Shown: positions 9,729-21,064 of the stretch, piece after piece
Position numbering within the stretch: the first letter of the stretch is position 1
Layout of the letters: the number at the start of each line of letters is the position of its first letter
NCBI RefSeq assembly: GCF_029227915.1
Contig: NC_079880.1
Coordinates: 32,669,501-32,733,500, forward strand
Reading direction: 5' to 3'
Source of the DNA: Hydractinia symbiolongicarpus
Taxonomy: Eukaryota; Cnidaria; Hydrozoa; Anthoathecata; Hydractiniidae
DNA length: 64,000 nucleotides
Position numbers and translations under genes: made by a program
Notes under the pieces: generated by a model
Databases searched by the model: none
Told to the model about the DNA's origin: nothing
The model's input: only the letters and a program-made list of their open reading frames with translations

Positions 9729-11015
9729 TTATGATAAAAAATTTTTTACAGTTCCCAATATTGCAATTATAAAGGACTTTTTTGGCCTGTCAATAAAAAT
9801 TTCAGTGCAATCAATAATACCAGTCAACCTTGGAAAATATTGTCGGAAAACATTTGGAAGAGAGTGAATGCTTGCATCATGATCAGGCCAATGTATTAGC
9901 CATGATAATTTTGTAGAGAGTAAGTCGATCCACCTTTGGAATACTTCATGGGCAGTACTTCTTGGACAGTTGAATTGGTCTGCCATATTTTCAAATTGTA
10001 GGTTCAAACGCAGCTTTGCAAGAGTCATCAGCAACTGATCTTTGAAAGGCATCTTCGATCAAAATTTTTTTGGCAACGAATCTTTCACCATGTCAAAAAC
10101 AGTGTCAAATTGATCTTTGTTTATTCCAGTGTAATATTTAAATTTTGCTGGCTTTTTTTTCAGATGTTCATAGCATATGAATTTACTCTCAAGATCATTA
10201 ACTGTAATTTTTGCTTTTTGAAGAGCTTCTGTCAGATTTGTTATTTCAATTAAATGTTTATTATCCAAAATTGAGCTTGTGGTCTGGGTACTTGCATTTA
10301 AGGTTGTTGGTCTTGATATAGTTACTGGTGTTAAATGTTGTGTTTGTGAAGAAAGAGAAAAGTCTACTTCCATTTCAGGCATTTCTGGCAGTGGTGACAT
10401 CAGAGATGTAGTACTAGAACATGGTGATAGTGGTGGTGAAATAAATGTGTTACTTTGCTGTAATGGTGGCTTTCCTGGTGAAACAAAATTTAAGGTACGC
10501 TGTTTTTTTGGTGCGACGGGTGTTCTTGCTTTTGCTAGGCTTCTTTTTTTGGCTGACTCGAATCTTTCTATTTTCTTCTTGTTTTTTTCTCAATTATTTT
10601 GTGTATACACAAATATAGTTGGTATGTAGTCAGGATGTGCAGGATCTTTTACTGGTTTCCCTAATAAAGAAAAACAAATACTGTACCTAGCTAGCTAGCT
10701 AAACAATGCCAGCCTAAAAGAGTTACTAATCTCTTATAATATAGCACAGAGCATGGTCTATTTTACAATGAAGAGAGCTTTCTTATTAATAAAATTTTAT
10801 AAATAACACTTACCAGTTGTAAAATGTTTCCCACAGAGATAAACATTTTTTCCAGTTGGGTTCCAGTCAGCAGTACCATCTTTGTTTTTCCTTTTACATG
10901 CACTTATCCACATTTTTCTTCGTTCTGGGTTGTTATTCGGAAATCTGTAGAATCCAGGTTTATTTTCCATTAAATTATGGTTTGAACAACCAAAAGCAGC
11001 ACAACTATTTGGCAT
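9729..11015 (-). pseudogene. Broken THAP-domain/DDE transposase of the ISL2EU-like element
   Basis: Exon 1 (11015-10814) encodes a THAP DNA-binding domain (C-X4-C at CAAFGC, later CGKHF), read from an ATG-initiated MPNSCAAFGC. A consensus donor GTAAGT sits at 10813-10808 and an acceptor TTTATTAG before 10660, giving a ~150-bp intron after which the typical THAP end (GKPVKDPAHPDY) continues. Decay: an in-frame TGA at 10592-10590, a frame change near 10055, and loss of everything after the first catalytic aspartate (IIDCTEIFIDRP, about 9810). A helix-turn-helix block (ENMADQFNCPRSTAHEVFQRW) precedes that aspartate, as in IS5-like DDE transposases. The rest of the catalytic domain is missing, so it cannot cut DNA. 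Confidence 0.75.
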
Positions 11016-11615
11016 TTTAAAAACTTCTATGTGTTCACTCCAGCTTCGCTAGGTTAAAATGACTGCTCCAGGAGAGTTTGTTTTCACTGCAGTAAATCGC
11101 GCATGCGCAGAAAATTACCGTCAGTGATTAACCCGGATCCGAGAATAAGCTTTTTATTTTTGTAATATTGTTTTTTTGTATGGTGTAAAATGTTAAGATA
11201 AATATATTGTCACGTTTTTAGTCACGTACAGATCTTAAACGCACCAGTTTTAGAATTATTGGCTAGGAACGAAGATTTTGGAGGCTAGCTAGCTAGAACC
11301 TTACTTATTACTATTCTGTATGGTATAACAGTTTTTATCCTACCCACCATTTATTTTTGTGTTGAGACTGTAGCCATTTAGCTAGCTCCTATCTTTGGCT
11401 AGAAAGTGAGAGTATAAAAATGCAGTTTGGCTACAACAATATTCTTAAACAAAAAGTGTTATGCTAAATGCAGTTAGCTAGGTAGCTACATCTTTTATTA
11501 TATTTTCCTGAAAACTTTTTGTGCAAATAAAATGACTGACATATTATTTTAGCTGAACCGGTAATGAAAGGCTGTTCCCTGTGTTTTCATTAAAACTGAA
11601 GTTGCAATGAAGTTT

Positions 11616-12077
11616 AAGAGGGTGCCGATAAGCCGCAAACGCCCGCATATATAAGGGCGAGTTCGGGCGACTTTTCGAATTAAACTGGTGGTTGTCACCC
11701 GGAAACCGCCCGCACTTTCCCGAACTGGCCGGGAACATTTCCGAAATGCAATTCCTTGTAACATACCATGCGGACGATAGTTAGAAGAAGGCACCTGAAG
11801 ATAAAGGAGTTATAAAGTTTATATATAAGTTATTTATCAAGTAAATCTTATTTTAAATCAAAAACAGTTCTTTTAAGAGCTTCGCTACCACATAGCAAGT
11901 TTATTTTAATTTTTACAGTTTTTTGAATCATTAGTGTCTGTTTTTCTTTCTTTTTCGGGCATTGTTCGGGTCTATTCGGGGGTTTTCGGGCAAATACTTG
12001 ATTTTTTTTTAAAACGCCGAACTCGTCCGAAACCGCCTGCCCTTTTTACGGCGTATGCGGCTTATCAGCACCCTCGT
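11616..12077. mobile_element. hAT-type MITE, 8-bp target-site duplication
   Basis: The ends are inverted repeats, AGAGGGTGCCGATAAGCCGC on the left and GCGGCTTATCAGCACCCTCG on the right, with one difference across the core. They are flanked by direct repeats TGAAGTTT at 11608-11615 and 12078-12085. An 8-bp duplication is characteristic of hAT transposons. The 462-bp interior has GC-rich stretches with GTTCGGGC repeats and no credible ORF. It interrupts a sequence that is contiguous in the other Helitron copies. Confidence 0.75.
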
Positions 12078-12829
12078 TGAAGTTTTTTGGAAAGGGGTAT
12101 TACGCCTATACGCCTGTTCAACTCTGCTTAACTATACTAAGCGGTTAGCCCAGGGTTAAAAACAGACTGTTGTTTTTGGTAAAGGCTGTTACGCCTATGC
12201 GCCACGTACAACGTGGTTTACCTGTACTAAGGGGTCAACCCAATGTGACAATTCATTTTTAAACTTTCTCGGTAATCACGTCTGTATGGATGTGCAACAA
12301 TGTTTACCTGGGCTAACCGCTCGGCTCTGTTGTGTTGTTTTTAAACAGAGTCTGTGAGAAAGTTTTTTCAAAGGCGTATTATTCCTATACGCCTGTGCAA
12401 CACGGTTTAACTGTAGTAAGCGCTTAGCCCAGTGTCACGATAATTTTTTTAACTTTCACAAAAACTTATTCTGCAAAATAAAAAATATTGACTGATTGTT
12501 TTTGCTATGATGGGGTACCGACTGTTGTTTGTAAACTGTGTTTTTAATTCGGGGGAAATAATTTTTGAAAAATATGTTACAGTCGCAAGACTATAATGGT
12601 GTATGCGCTTCACTTAATTTACGACATACTGTATACCTGTACTAAAGTGCTCCACCTGATCATGTGGCATAGTTTATTAAGCGCTCCACAGAGTGTTCAA
12701 CGTCAGGTCACACCTTGACTTTGGCTTACCCCGGCGTTTCGACACCGGGGTAAGCCAAACGCGAGACGCGCTTAAGTGGTATAAAAAGGATGGGCGGACC
12801 CGTGGATTTTTCCACGGGCCATCGACTAG

Positions 12830-13695
12830 TCTCTTTAATAATAGCCGTATTTCGTCTCTGTTCGTGCGTCAAAAGCGACTTGTGTTAACCACGCACGAAA
12901 TTGCGCACAGCTCTCTGATCTTTTTGCTACGCTATTTTAAAGTTTTATTTTTATTTTGTCTTTTGCGTAGTTCAAAAGTTTAATTTAAAAAGTTTTTATA
13001 CAAAATTCATGGTTAATTAACTTTTATTGTTTCTTCGATGCAGTTTCTTTGTTATAAATAACTATACGGGCAAACAAAGTTGCGGACAATTAACATTGCG
13101 TTGTCTATTATTTTATTAAAGAAGCTTTAATTATTCGCGCCTTTGAAAGGAAATTAACAAAAACAAGTTTTTGATTATAGGAGGAAAACAATAAATTTTA
13201 GAAGGATTTAGTAAGTGATTTTTTGTTTCTTCTGAACATGAATTTGAATATTATTTTGTAAAATTTTGTTTCATATTCAACCATTTTTATTTTTTTGACA
13301 ACAATAAAGCTGGATGTGCTTAATTTTTTCCCCGAAACTTATTATGTTTTTAACTGAACAAAAAGTGTAAGAAAATGTCAAATTTGATTTTTATAAGCTA
13401 TTTGCAAGAGAAGCCTCTTTCTTAACCTCAATCAGGTCGTAAAAAAGTGCGAATTATTGTTAAATATATGAATTTTACATGAAAAGTGGCGTAACACCAC
13501 TTCCGAAACACTATACCATAAAAAAAATAAAAAGTGTGTAGTTTGTACTGATTCCATACCTATAATTGTATATTTTCAGGGACCATGACTACCGCAGAGT
13601 AATTTCATAACAGGTGCGCCAAATAATTTGATAACATATGCGCGAAATAATTTCGTTGGCTAATTCTCATGGATTGTTCCACGGGTTAACGACTA
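12830..13695 (+). mobile_element. Diverged non-autonomous Helitron
   Basis: It starts TCTCTTTAATAATAGCC directly after the preceding CTAG. It ends at a degraded hairpin (ATGGATTGTTCCACGGG) followed by ACGACTA and the next TCTC start. The interior is AT-rich and has no recognisable gene. Confidence 0.55.
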
Positions 13696-13936
13696 TCTCT
13701 TATAATAATACAGAGACTGTGTCTGTTTGTAACAGGCAAAGTGGATATCGTCATTTTCCTTTGATGTCGCCGAAAAAATGTTAAATTTTCTGACGTTATG
13801 GCGCGACGTCAATAACACTACTTTAACGTTAATATCCTATACTAAATTACTGAAGCCATTACAGCGCACTTAAAACTTTGAGGCTAAATAACTTGGAAAC
13901 GAGGTGGTGATGTCAAGGATTTTTCGCCGTGAAAAT
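13696..13936 (+). mobile_element. 5' fragment of a second Helitron family
   Basis: It begins TCTCTTATAATAATAC. The following sequence (AGGCAAAGTGGATATCGTC through GGTGGTGATGTC) is the reverse complement of the 5' half of the Helitron at 59034-59766. It is cut off by the LINE fragment. Confidence 0.55.
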
Positions 13937-15244
13937 ATGCACAAAATGTAAAAATTAACCAGTTAACAAAACAATTTTTTTGTCTAATGATCCCTACTGA
14001 CTTTACCAAACATTTTAAACTGAAATGTCGAAAAAGCAATGAGCAAGGAGTAAATTTCAAATCAACAAAAATCATTATTTTGAAAATATCCCTAAATGCT
14101 AGTAAAACAGAAATCATCCTTTTTACCCATCCAAACAAATCTATTGACTATGATATCAAAATAAAAATCAACGGCCATAAAATTTTACCTTCTGAATCTA
14201 TTAAATATTTAGGGATCACTCTGGACAAACATTTAAAATGGCATATACACATAGATAATCTTAAAGTAAAACTATCCAGATCCATTGGGATATTATCTAA
14301 AATAAGACACTATGTTTCCTATAATATTTTAACTAATATATATCATGCTATCTTCTCATCACATCTAACTTATGGATGTCAAATATGGGGACATAACAAA
14401 AGCACCTACCTGAATAGAATTACCTCCCTTCAAAATGAAGCAATTAAAATTATGAACTTCAAACCTGCAAACAGCCCTACTTCTCTATTATTTAATAAAT
14501 CCAAAATACTTACTTTTTCTGACACAATTAAGCTGAAAGACTTTTTATTTGCGTATGATCATTATCATAAAAATTTGCCTAAACCTCTGCAAGGCATTTT
14601 CACTCTGGTTGCAAATACTCATACCCATAATACTAGAAATGCATCAAACAATAACCTAATACTTCCAAATGTTAGTACCACTCGGTATGGAATTTATAGT
14701 ATAAAATATCAATCAATCCGTTGCTGAAATACAATTAATAACCAACACAGTGATAAAAAGCTGTCATCACTATCCAAAAACCAGTGCAAAAAAATAATTA
14801 CAAATCAATTGTTAAGTAAATACTTATAAGGAATATATATAAACTAATAATTTATTTGCTACACTTAAATTTAAATTTAAGTTTAATTAGTTATTCATTT
14901 TTTGTATATATATAGCTATATTTTTTTATTTAATTTTGTTTAATTTTTGTTTATCTTATTTCATTTATTGATTTTTTGTTTGTTTTTCTTGTGTTTTTTT
15001 GTTTGTTTTGTCTTTGTCTTCTAATTTATTTCTACCACGTATGTATATATATATATATGTCTATCTTATTTTTTTTTGTTGACAGGGGGGCTAGTTCTTG
15101 ATTAGATTTATCTATTTGACTAGCTCTTCTGTTAGGTTAGATTATTGCATTATTTATACTCTAGACAATTTTTTTTTTTTAAAAAGTTTATTTTTTGTAA
15201 TCTAACTTAACAAATAAATGTATTTACTTACTTACTTACTTACT
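13937..15244 (+). mobile_element. 5'-truncated LINE with TTAC-repeat tail
   Basis: A plus-strand LINE remnant. The ORF at 13987-14727 is the C-terminal part of a reverse transcriptase; about 500 bp of AT-rich 3' region follows, ending in TTAC repeats near 15216-15243. The sequence differs clearly from the LINE at 1877-5903, so it is a second LINE family. 5' truncation is common for LINEs because target-primed reverse transcription often stops early. Confidence 0.7.
13987..14727 (+). pseudogene. LINE reverse transcriptase, C-terminal fragment
   Basis: A 246-aa open fragment that starts after the catalytic YADD motif. It shows the C-terminal signatures of LINE reverse transcriptases: NASKTEIILF, KYLGITLDKHLKWHIHI, and LTYGCQIWG followed by RITSLQNEAIKIM. 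Endonuclease and most of the polymerase palm are absent, so it cannot act. The true 5' end lies in the truncation; the ATG used is arbitrary. Confidence 0.8.
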
Positions 15245-17083
15245 ATATGGTCCTTCCTCACAAAAGTTTACAATAATTGTAGAACACAAAGGTTTCTGAG
15301 GAACAAATCAAAATATGAACAAAAATCAGTTCAATTGGCATGTTTTATATTGTTTTCGCCCATAAAATCTTCCACAAAATTGATATGAAACCTATCAAAT
15401 TCAACTCAGACAAAGCAGTCATTTAAGTTTTAATTTTAACTTGAAAAGTGTAAAATATCAAATTATTATTTTTAGTATATATACTTGCATATGGGAGGAC
15501 CATTCCATTTCAGTCTGAACATTCAGTAATTTTTTATTATCACCAATTATTTATTCCCGTACATACATTACTTACAGTTAGTTTATAAAACAAAATATAA
15601 AAAAAATCCAACTTACACAATAGCTCACAGTCTAATTGCACAAAAATTTGTTCTTTCAGTATTTTGCAAGTGGTCTTTTTCCACAAAAGTTTACACAGCA
15701 TTTAAAAAACAGCAGTTTGCAACACAAACATACTATTCTCTGTTGAGAAATTTTAACCACAAATGTAAAAAACCCAGGTAAATTTCCCAAAAAATGTCAA
15801 CAACCTTTGTAAAAATATCAACCACTACCCTTGTAAAAATATATAACCTTGTAATTTACATGCGAGCTCACAGAAGTTTAACAGGATGTCAACAACAAAA
15901 CAATAAAACTTACTCCAATTAACGCACACACTTTAGTTTTTTTTCAAAATCATTCCTCTTAAAGTAATTTTTTTCCTCACACTACCCTAAAAGTTCAATA
16001 AGTCTTTGAAAGATTTTGTGGCTTGTTACATCATAATTCGTGCCCAAAAAAGATCCCTAAGTTTGACTACTAAGGTGGATATAAATAGCTAAAAGAGGAA
16101 TAACAACATTAATCATCAGTTAGCTAGCTAGGTTTAGATATGGAGCTTGAAGGTAACATTAAATAAGACAGATACAGACTTAAATATAGTTAAACTGGGA
16201 AGACGCCAGCTAGCTATTTATGCTTAGTAAAACACATATAAAGAGAAACAATAGCAATATAAAAATTATGACATTTGCAGTAAGTTCAACAAACCAAAAG
16301 TTTCGCTAGCACATTTGTTTGATAACATTAATTATGCAAAAAAGTGTAAAAAAATATGCTAGGTTTTTTTTATAAAAAATGCGGTAAAATATAAAGAATT
16401 TGAAGCTTTTAAGTGACTTTTTCCTGGCAAATGAGAGTCTGCCTGACACGTAACTCTAGGGACATAAAACATAACGTCTAAAAACATCTAAAAAGTTCTT
16501 ACTAATTGTGAATCCCAATCTACTTTAAGCCGAAGCTTTCATTTTCTACTTCTAACTTTTCTTTACTACTTTTAGCTCCACTCTTCACTTTCGAAGTAAC
16601 TTCTTGTGGCTTCTAACTTTACTTTTGTACTTCTATGTTCACATAAAATATATATAAAAAAGAACAGAGTGTAAAAACAATTGGCAAATTTTTTAGGCTA
16701 ATTAGTCAAATTAGTAATGCAAAAACAAATTTGAGTCATAATTCATGTTAAAACAATAACAATCAATTTAACAGTTCATTTTACGTCAATTTTTGCACTA
16801 AATTTGCAACACAAAATACAAATTCTAAATAATTCCTATGATTTTCCTCAAAAGTTTAATCAAAATATAAAAGATGAGAGGTGAACGACAAAATCAAAGT
16901 TTGCAGAATTTAATTATTTTGGTATATATATGTCTATTGATATATGCCCTTTTTTCGGTGTTGTGCTCCCTCAAAAAAGTTGAAACTTTTCTTAATTAAG
17001 ACAAAATGTCATAAACAAAAACATTTTAGTCAGAACATCTAGAACAACAAAAATCACTACACTTAAGGTACCAGAACTACTAC
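15245..17083. other. AT-rich spacer with scattered CCTCAAAAGTTT-like words
   Basis: No coding region is recognised. A short motif of the form CACAAAAGTTTACA recurs at about 15258 and 15680, with weaker versions near 16848 and 16970. TAGCTAGC runs occur near 16120 and 16210. I see no inverted-repeat ends that would define an element. Confidence 0.4.
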
Positions 17084-17181
17084 ATGTTAACATAGTCACA
17101 AGAAAAAAAGATAGTCTAGTTGCGTGGACCGTCGGCATTGTTTACGCAAACTATCCTCAATCAGCCTGGGACGGCCCGCTC

Positions 17182-17207
17182 ATCCTGCACAGAAGTTCAA
17201 AATGGCG
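17182..17207 (+). repeat. Subterminal inverted repeat of P element carrying an ATG (left)
   Basis: The 26 bp from ATCCTGCACAG to AAAATGGCG match 24265-24290 in reverse. They lie about 90 bp inside each terminus. The ATG at 17202 is in frame with the zinc-finger gene, which suggests that both element genes share a duplicated promoter/leader segment. Confidence 0.75.
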
Positions 17208-18410
17208 GCGCATGCAGGAGGAGACTACCTTGCAGGCGAAGATCTTGATGATTTATTTGAGTTACTTGAAAGCGGTTTTCTTGATGAAGATGTGGATTTT
17301 AATGTGGAATTAGATGCTGTGATAACGGAAGTGGAAGCTTACGAAGAAGTTGGGTATCCTTGTCAGGATTGTGATAAAATTTGTAAATCACAACGTGGCC
17401 TGACTAGACATCGCAATGTCAAACACACTACTGAAGTTACTCCTGAAATATCGACGAATGCTGGTCCTTCATTACCAAAACTTACTAAAGAAGAACAAAT
17501 TTTGAAAAAGCTACACCCTTTGAAGTTGAAAGTACTTATCACGAAGAGTGCTGAGATATGCCTTGGTGATCAATGTTTACCCAAATCAACCAGGGAAGTG
17601 TTTCGTGATTTCAAAGTTTCTAATGATGATGCGGTCAAACTTTGGGAAAAACTGAAGCCAATCATTGGAAAGTATAACGGTGATGCAGAAGATTTTTATG
17701 CAAACTTTTATGGTCTATTGAAAGATAACTTGCTTCCATCAAAATTTGAGGACACTACTTTGAGCAATATTATTCTAACAGAACTTGCAAATCATGTTTT
17801 AATTCATCTTTCGGGTAATGATAAAGTTGTCGATTCTGTAACTGAAGCTGTAACACCTATCTCGGAGAATGAACAAAAAAGCCTGCAATATGTGGCTGGA
17901 TTTATCGTTCACAAGCTTTACACAAAATTCCGTTTTTCGAAAAAGTCTCAACAAAGTGAATTCAACAAACAGGCTGCATCAATCCTACAAGCATGCAAAG
18001 TTGACTGTGATGATTCACAGACATTGATCAATATACGCGACCGTGGTGGCTTGTGGAGAGTGAACAAACAAATACAAGAACTTTTTCGAGAATGTGAAAA
18101 AATGTTTCGGTTGAAAACTTCAAATTTCAGCACAACACTAAATTGTCAAGACCTTGTTAAAAATATGCTCAAAAACTGTTCTGTACTTTCCAATTTCAAA
18201 AGTGTCTGTTATACCATTGATCCACAAGTCAGTAAAGAAGTCAGTATGAATCTTCTGGAACACATGCTTACTATGTTTACAAGAGTTTGCAGCTTTTCCT
18301 ATGCTAGAGACATACGTGAAAAACATAAGGCTGCTAAAAAACTTGCAAAGAAAAGATCATTGAGAACTGAAATTAAAAAAGCCAGTAGCAGCAAAGACAT
18401 GGGTCACTGA
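17202..18410 (+). CDS. P-element accessory protein with one C2H2 zinc finger, function unknown
   Basis: This is 402 aa from the ATG at 17202; an in-frame ATG at 17124 would give 428 aa. I prefer 17202 because it lies in the inverted repeat shared with the other gene's 5' end. The N-terminus is acidic (residues 13-50), followed by a classical C2H2 finger (C54, C57, H70, H75). The C-terminal half is predicted helical (SLQYVAGFIVHKLYTKF, RDRGGLWRVN) and ends in a Lys/Arg-rich segment (KAAKKLAKKRSLRTE). No enzyme motif is visible. It could be a DNA-binding helper or regulator of the transposase (inference). The ORF is intact, with a histone-like stem-loop 42 nt past the stop codon. Confidence 0.75.
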   Translation: MAAHAGGDYLAGEDLDDLFELLESGFLDEDVDFNVELDAVITEVEAYEEVGYPCQDCDKICKSQRGLTRHRNVKHTTEVTPEISTNAGPSLPKLTKEEQILKKLHPLKLKVLITKSAEICLGDQCLPKSTREVFRDFKVSNDDAVKLWEKLKPIIGKYNGDAEDFYANFYGLLKDNLLPSKFEDTTLSNIILTELANHVLIHLSGNDKVVDSVTEAVTPISENEQKSLQYVAGFIVHKLYTKFRFSKKSQQSEFNKQAASILQACKVDCDDSQTLINIRDRGGLWRVNKQIQELFRECEKMFRLKTSNFSTTLNCQDLVKNMLKNCSVLSNFKSVCYTIDPQVSKEVSMNLLEHMLTMFTRVCSFSYARDIREKHKAAKKLAKKRSLRTEIKKASSSKDMGH

Positions 18411-18451
18411 TTCATCTAGTTCCGGGCATGAACTATAAAATCTGCCACAAT

Positions 18452-18467
18452 GGCTATTTTTATAGCC
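18452..18467 (+). promoter_or_regulatory. Histone-like 3' stem-loop downstream of P-element accessory gene
   Basis: The same 16-mer GGCTATTTTTATAGCC followed by ACA, here 42 nt after the stop codon. An AATAAA-type signal (CAATAAAAATTC) also lies near 18508, so polyadenylation is an alternative 3' end. Confidence 0.55.
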
Positions 18468-18896
18468 ACACATGGATAAAAAAACATTACACATGGCTAA
18501 AAATCACAATAAAAATTCATTCCTTTTTTATTTTTTTTCTGGTTGAACTTCAGACAAAAATCAGGATCCCTCACAGTACGATTTAGAGGTGCCGTGTGAG
18601 AAATCCTGTTACTTCATTTACGGTCAATTTAAGATATCAGGATTCCTCTGATTTTCCTGTAAATATATGCGTGAGTAATTCTGACGCGTTTTGAAAAAGT
18701 GACAACATTGCAATTTTTCCATAGCTAATAGCTTTCACAAAATAATAGATAGATGGGACATAGAAAAAATAAACATAAATACTCATCCAATAACCATCTC
18801 CTAAAGTGATCCAATGATAGAACAAAGCATCTCCAGTCCCACAATATAAAGAGAACTAGATAAAATTGCCAATTAATAACATTTTTTCAAATGTGT

Positions 18897-18912
18897 GGCT
18901 ATAAAAATAGCC
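18897..18912 (-). promoter_or_regulatory. Histone-like 3' stem-loop overlapping the transposase stop codon
   Basis: On the minus strand the same 16-mer occurs again, followed by ACACAT. The last transposase codons (Leu-Phe-Leu and the TAG stop) lie inside the hairpin, so coding and RNA structure share the bases. Confidence 0.55.
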
Positions 18913-21064
18913 GTTTTGTTGTGTGCTTCATGCAAAGTGTAGACTTTTTTCTTTTTGGTAATGGGGTGTCATCTATCATGTTGAATTTGCTACCACATCC
19001 TTGTACATTCCCAGCCATTGGTCTTACAGAAAATTGTGCTTTTATGGTATTATCATTATATCCAACGTCTCTCACCGATGGGTTGTCACGTCGCGATCCA
19101 ATGGCACGCTGCCTACCAAAATAATTTTCCAGATCGTCTTGACAAAACCGTTCAGAAAGAATGTACGGTACACCATGTTGTAAAAGGAATTTCACTACTT
19201 TTTTGAGAGAGTTAACTGTAATCTTAAGCCCTTCATGTGTTTGCCAGGAAATAAACATATTTGATTTGGCATTTTTTGTAAAATTATCACCACGCTCTTC
19301 AATTGACTCTTTCCATAAGGTGAAATAGGAGAGAAAACCGTCCAACCATGCAAAGCGTTCATTATCAACTGACTGATAAGGTTTTAGAAATGGTTTTCTC
19401 TTCAACTCATGTTCGACAGTGTTTTTCACATTCAAGCAGTCAAAAAAACTATCTATCATTAGACAAAATTGTGCAGTACCAGCTGCTTCAGGTGGACCAA
19501 ACTGATTGAGAACTTTGCCAACAGTTTCACTGAGAACTTGAGCTGCAAGACGAACTTTCATTACTGAAAATGGTGTTAGCTGTATATGATCATTTGTTAA
19601 TTTATTGACCAACTTCAAACCACTCTCGAGATCATTGTGATAGAGTTGTGTGATATGACTCCAAAGAACATAAAATCCACTATTCCACATATAACAGGTA
19701 GCTCGACCAGAACCAGAATTAAACAGACAATTGCGTGATGTTTTGATGAGATGTGGAGCATCAGCAAAAAAATAGATAAATCGACCATCATTAGCATGAA
19801 TATTCTTAGTACGATAAACTACATCACTGTCATGGACACCATCTAAATGCCTATGCATTCTGAAAAAGCGTCTATTTGGAGAAGCACCATCAGCTGTTGC
19901 AGCGATAACTTTCAAATTTATTTTTTCAAGGTAAAGAACAGCTTTCCAAAATATAGGCATGATTTGATAGGATGTTATTCCAGTTGTAGCAAATGTTGCA
20001 ATACTATATGAAAGAGGATTAACAACACTTTTGGCAAGAAACACGAGAACATGAGTAGCAATTTCTTTGACAGATTTGAGTGTGGCAAAATTTGTATGAA
20101 TATCACCAAGGTCAACAAAACCAATGAGTTCACAAGTATACTTGTCCCAAACTAAATCCTCCTGTATTTTCATCTCATCAAACAGAATTTTGGTATATCT
20201 CTCAATGTCTGAAAATGCAGCAGTTTTTTTTGCTAGATCATTGATGATTTCATGATTAAATCCTCTTGTTGGTCGTATGTAGTTTCTATAATCACGAAGT
20301 GTTCGCAGGCTAGGAAGAACCAACATACCACTGCCAGTTTTAGGGTCATATCTGAGATCTGAATAAGCAGAAGAAGACTTTGCAGCAAGATTAAGACAGA
20401 ACTTTATGATCATTGGATGATATCTGACACTGGTTGGTGATGAAGATTGGAGATATTTTTGCTGCTCCTCCCAGAACAATTTCATAAAAGGTGGTACATT
20501 TTTTTTATCACATCCACTGAATAAGGTTACAAAATCAGAGCTCATTTCAGAAGTAACATTACCACCATGTGCTTGAATAGCAGCTTTCATTTCAGACAGT
20601 TGGCTTGCCAGTTGTTTACATTCCAAACGCTGACTCTGAAGGGTTAATTTGACACGGTCCGGTGATGTGAACTTGATTGGTGCTTTCAACTTTGCAGGTT
20701 CAAGCATCTTCCTTTCTTTACGGACAGTAGCTGATTTGAATGAAATGTTATGCGATGTACACTTTCCACAAGGATTAGGTTTGGGTGATAGAATTAACAT
20801 ACGACACATATTTGAACGAAAATACTGGTCTTGATGGAGATTTGACTGAAAGGACTTTTGTTGATAGTCTAGATAGTTGAATTTTTTAGGAATGACATGC
20901 TTTTGGAAGTTTGTCTCTCTACTATTATTGCAATCTGGAGCGGTGATACCAATACATAATTCATAACTATTGAGTTCTTTTATGAAATTGGAGTGTTGTA
21001 TTAAGAAAGGATTTTTTGTATAAGATATGCAAATCATGGTCATCTGGTAACATCCATCCAAATA
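18899..21064 (-). pseudogene. P-type transposase, catalytic and C-terminal part
   Basis: The open frame covers about 720 transposase residues and stops at 18899; its first ~23 codons (up to 21133) are Helitron sequence. P-family features: a coiled-coil-prone segment (RLECKQLASQLSEMKAAIQ), a catalytic core with FVDLGDIHTN and ATADGASPNRRFF, and the C-terminal signature RFCQDDLENYFGRQRAIG followed by DNPSVRDVGYND. It is homologous in layout to Drosophila P transposase and THAP9. Two lesions separate it from its THAP exon: the Helitron, and an apparent frame change near 20990-21005, where the upstream P-like sequence (IFGWMLPDDHD) reads in a different frame. Product as encoded here is unlikely to be active. 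Confidence 0.8.

Larger units (their letters stand above)
7642..11145. mobile_element. ISL2EU-like two-gene DNA transposon
   Basis: The ends are perfect 14-bp inverted repeats TTCTCGGATCCGGG (7642-7655 and 11132-11145) flanked by TA (7640-7641 and 11146-11147), so a 2-bp TA duplication fits. Subterminal inverted repeats of ~33 bp (a GCATGCGC core followed by CTGCAGTGAAAACAAAC) lie near 7692-7724 and 11070-11107. One arm encodes a SWIM/YqaJ/PHD protein on the plus strand, the other a THAP/DDE transposase on the minus strand. The YqaJ-plus-transposase pair with a TA duplication is what I know of the ISL2EU superfamily; the assignment rests on that. The transposase is broken, so this copy is not autonomous. 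Confidence 0.75.
7148..12829 (+). mobile_element. Long non-autonomous Helitron, copy 2 (diverged), split by two other transposons
   Basis: It starts TCTCTATAATAATAGCC right after the previous CTAG and ends with a CCGTGGATTTTTCCACGGG hairpin and CTAG at 12826-12829. Its body matches copy 1 in the order of modules but is more diverged. It also retains the internal CCGGCGTTTCGAC hairpin near 12731-12750, which in the other long copies is terminal. It is interrupted by the ISL2EU-like transposon (7642-11145) and a hAT-type MITE (11616-12077). Without these it is about 1.7 kb. Confidence 0.7.
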
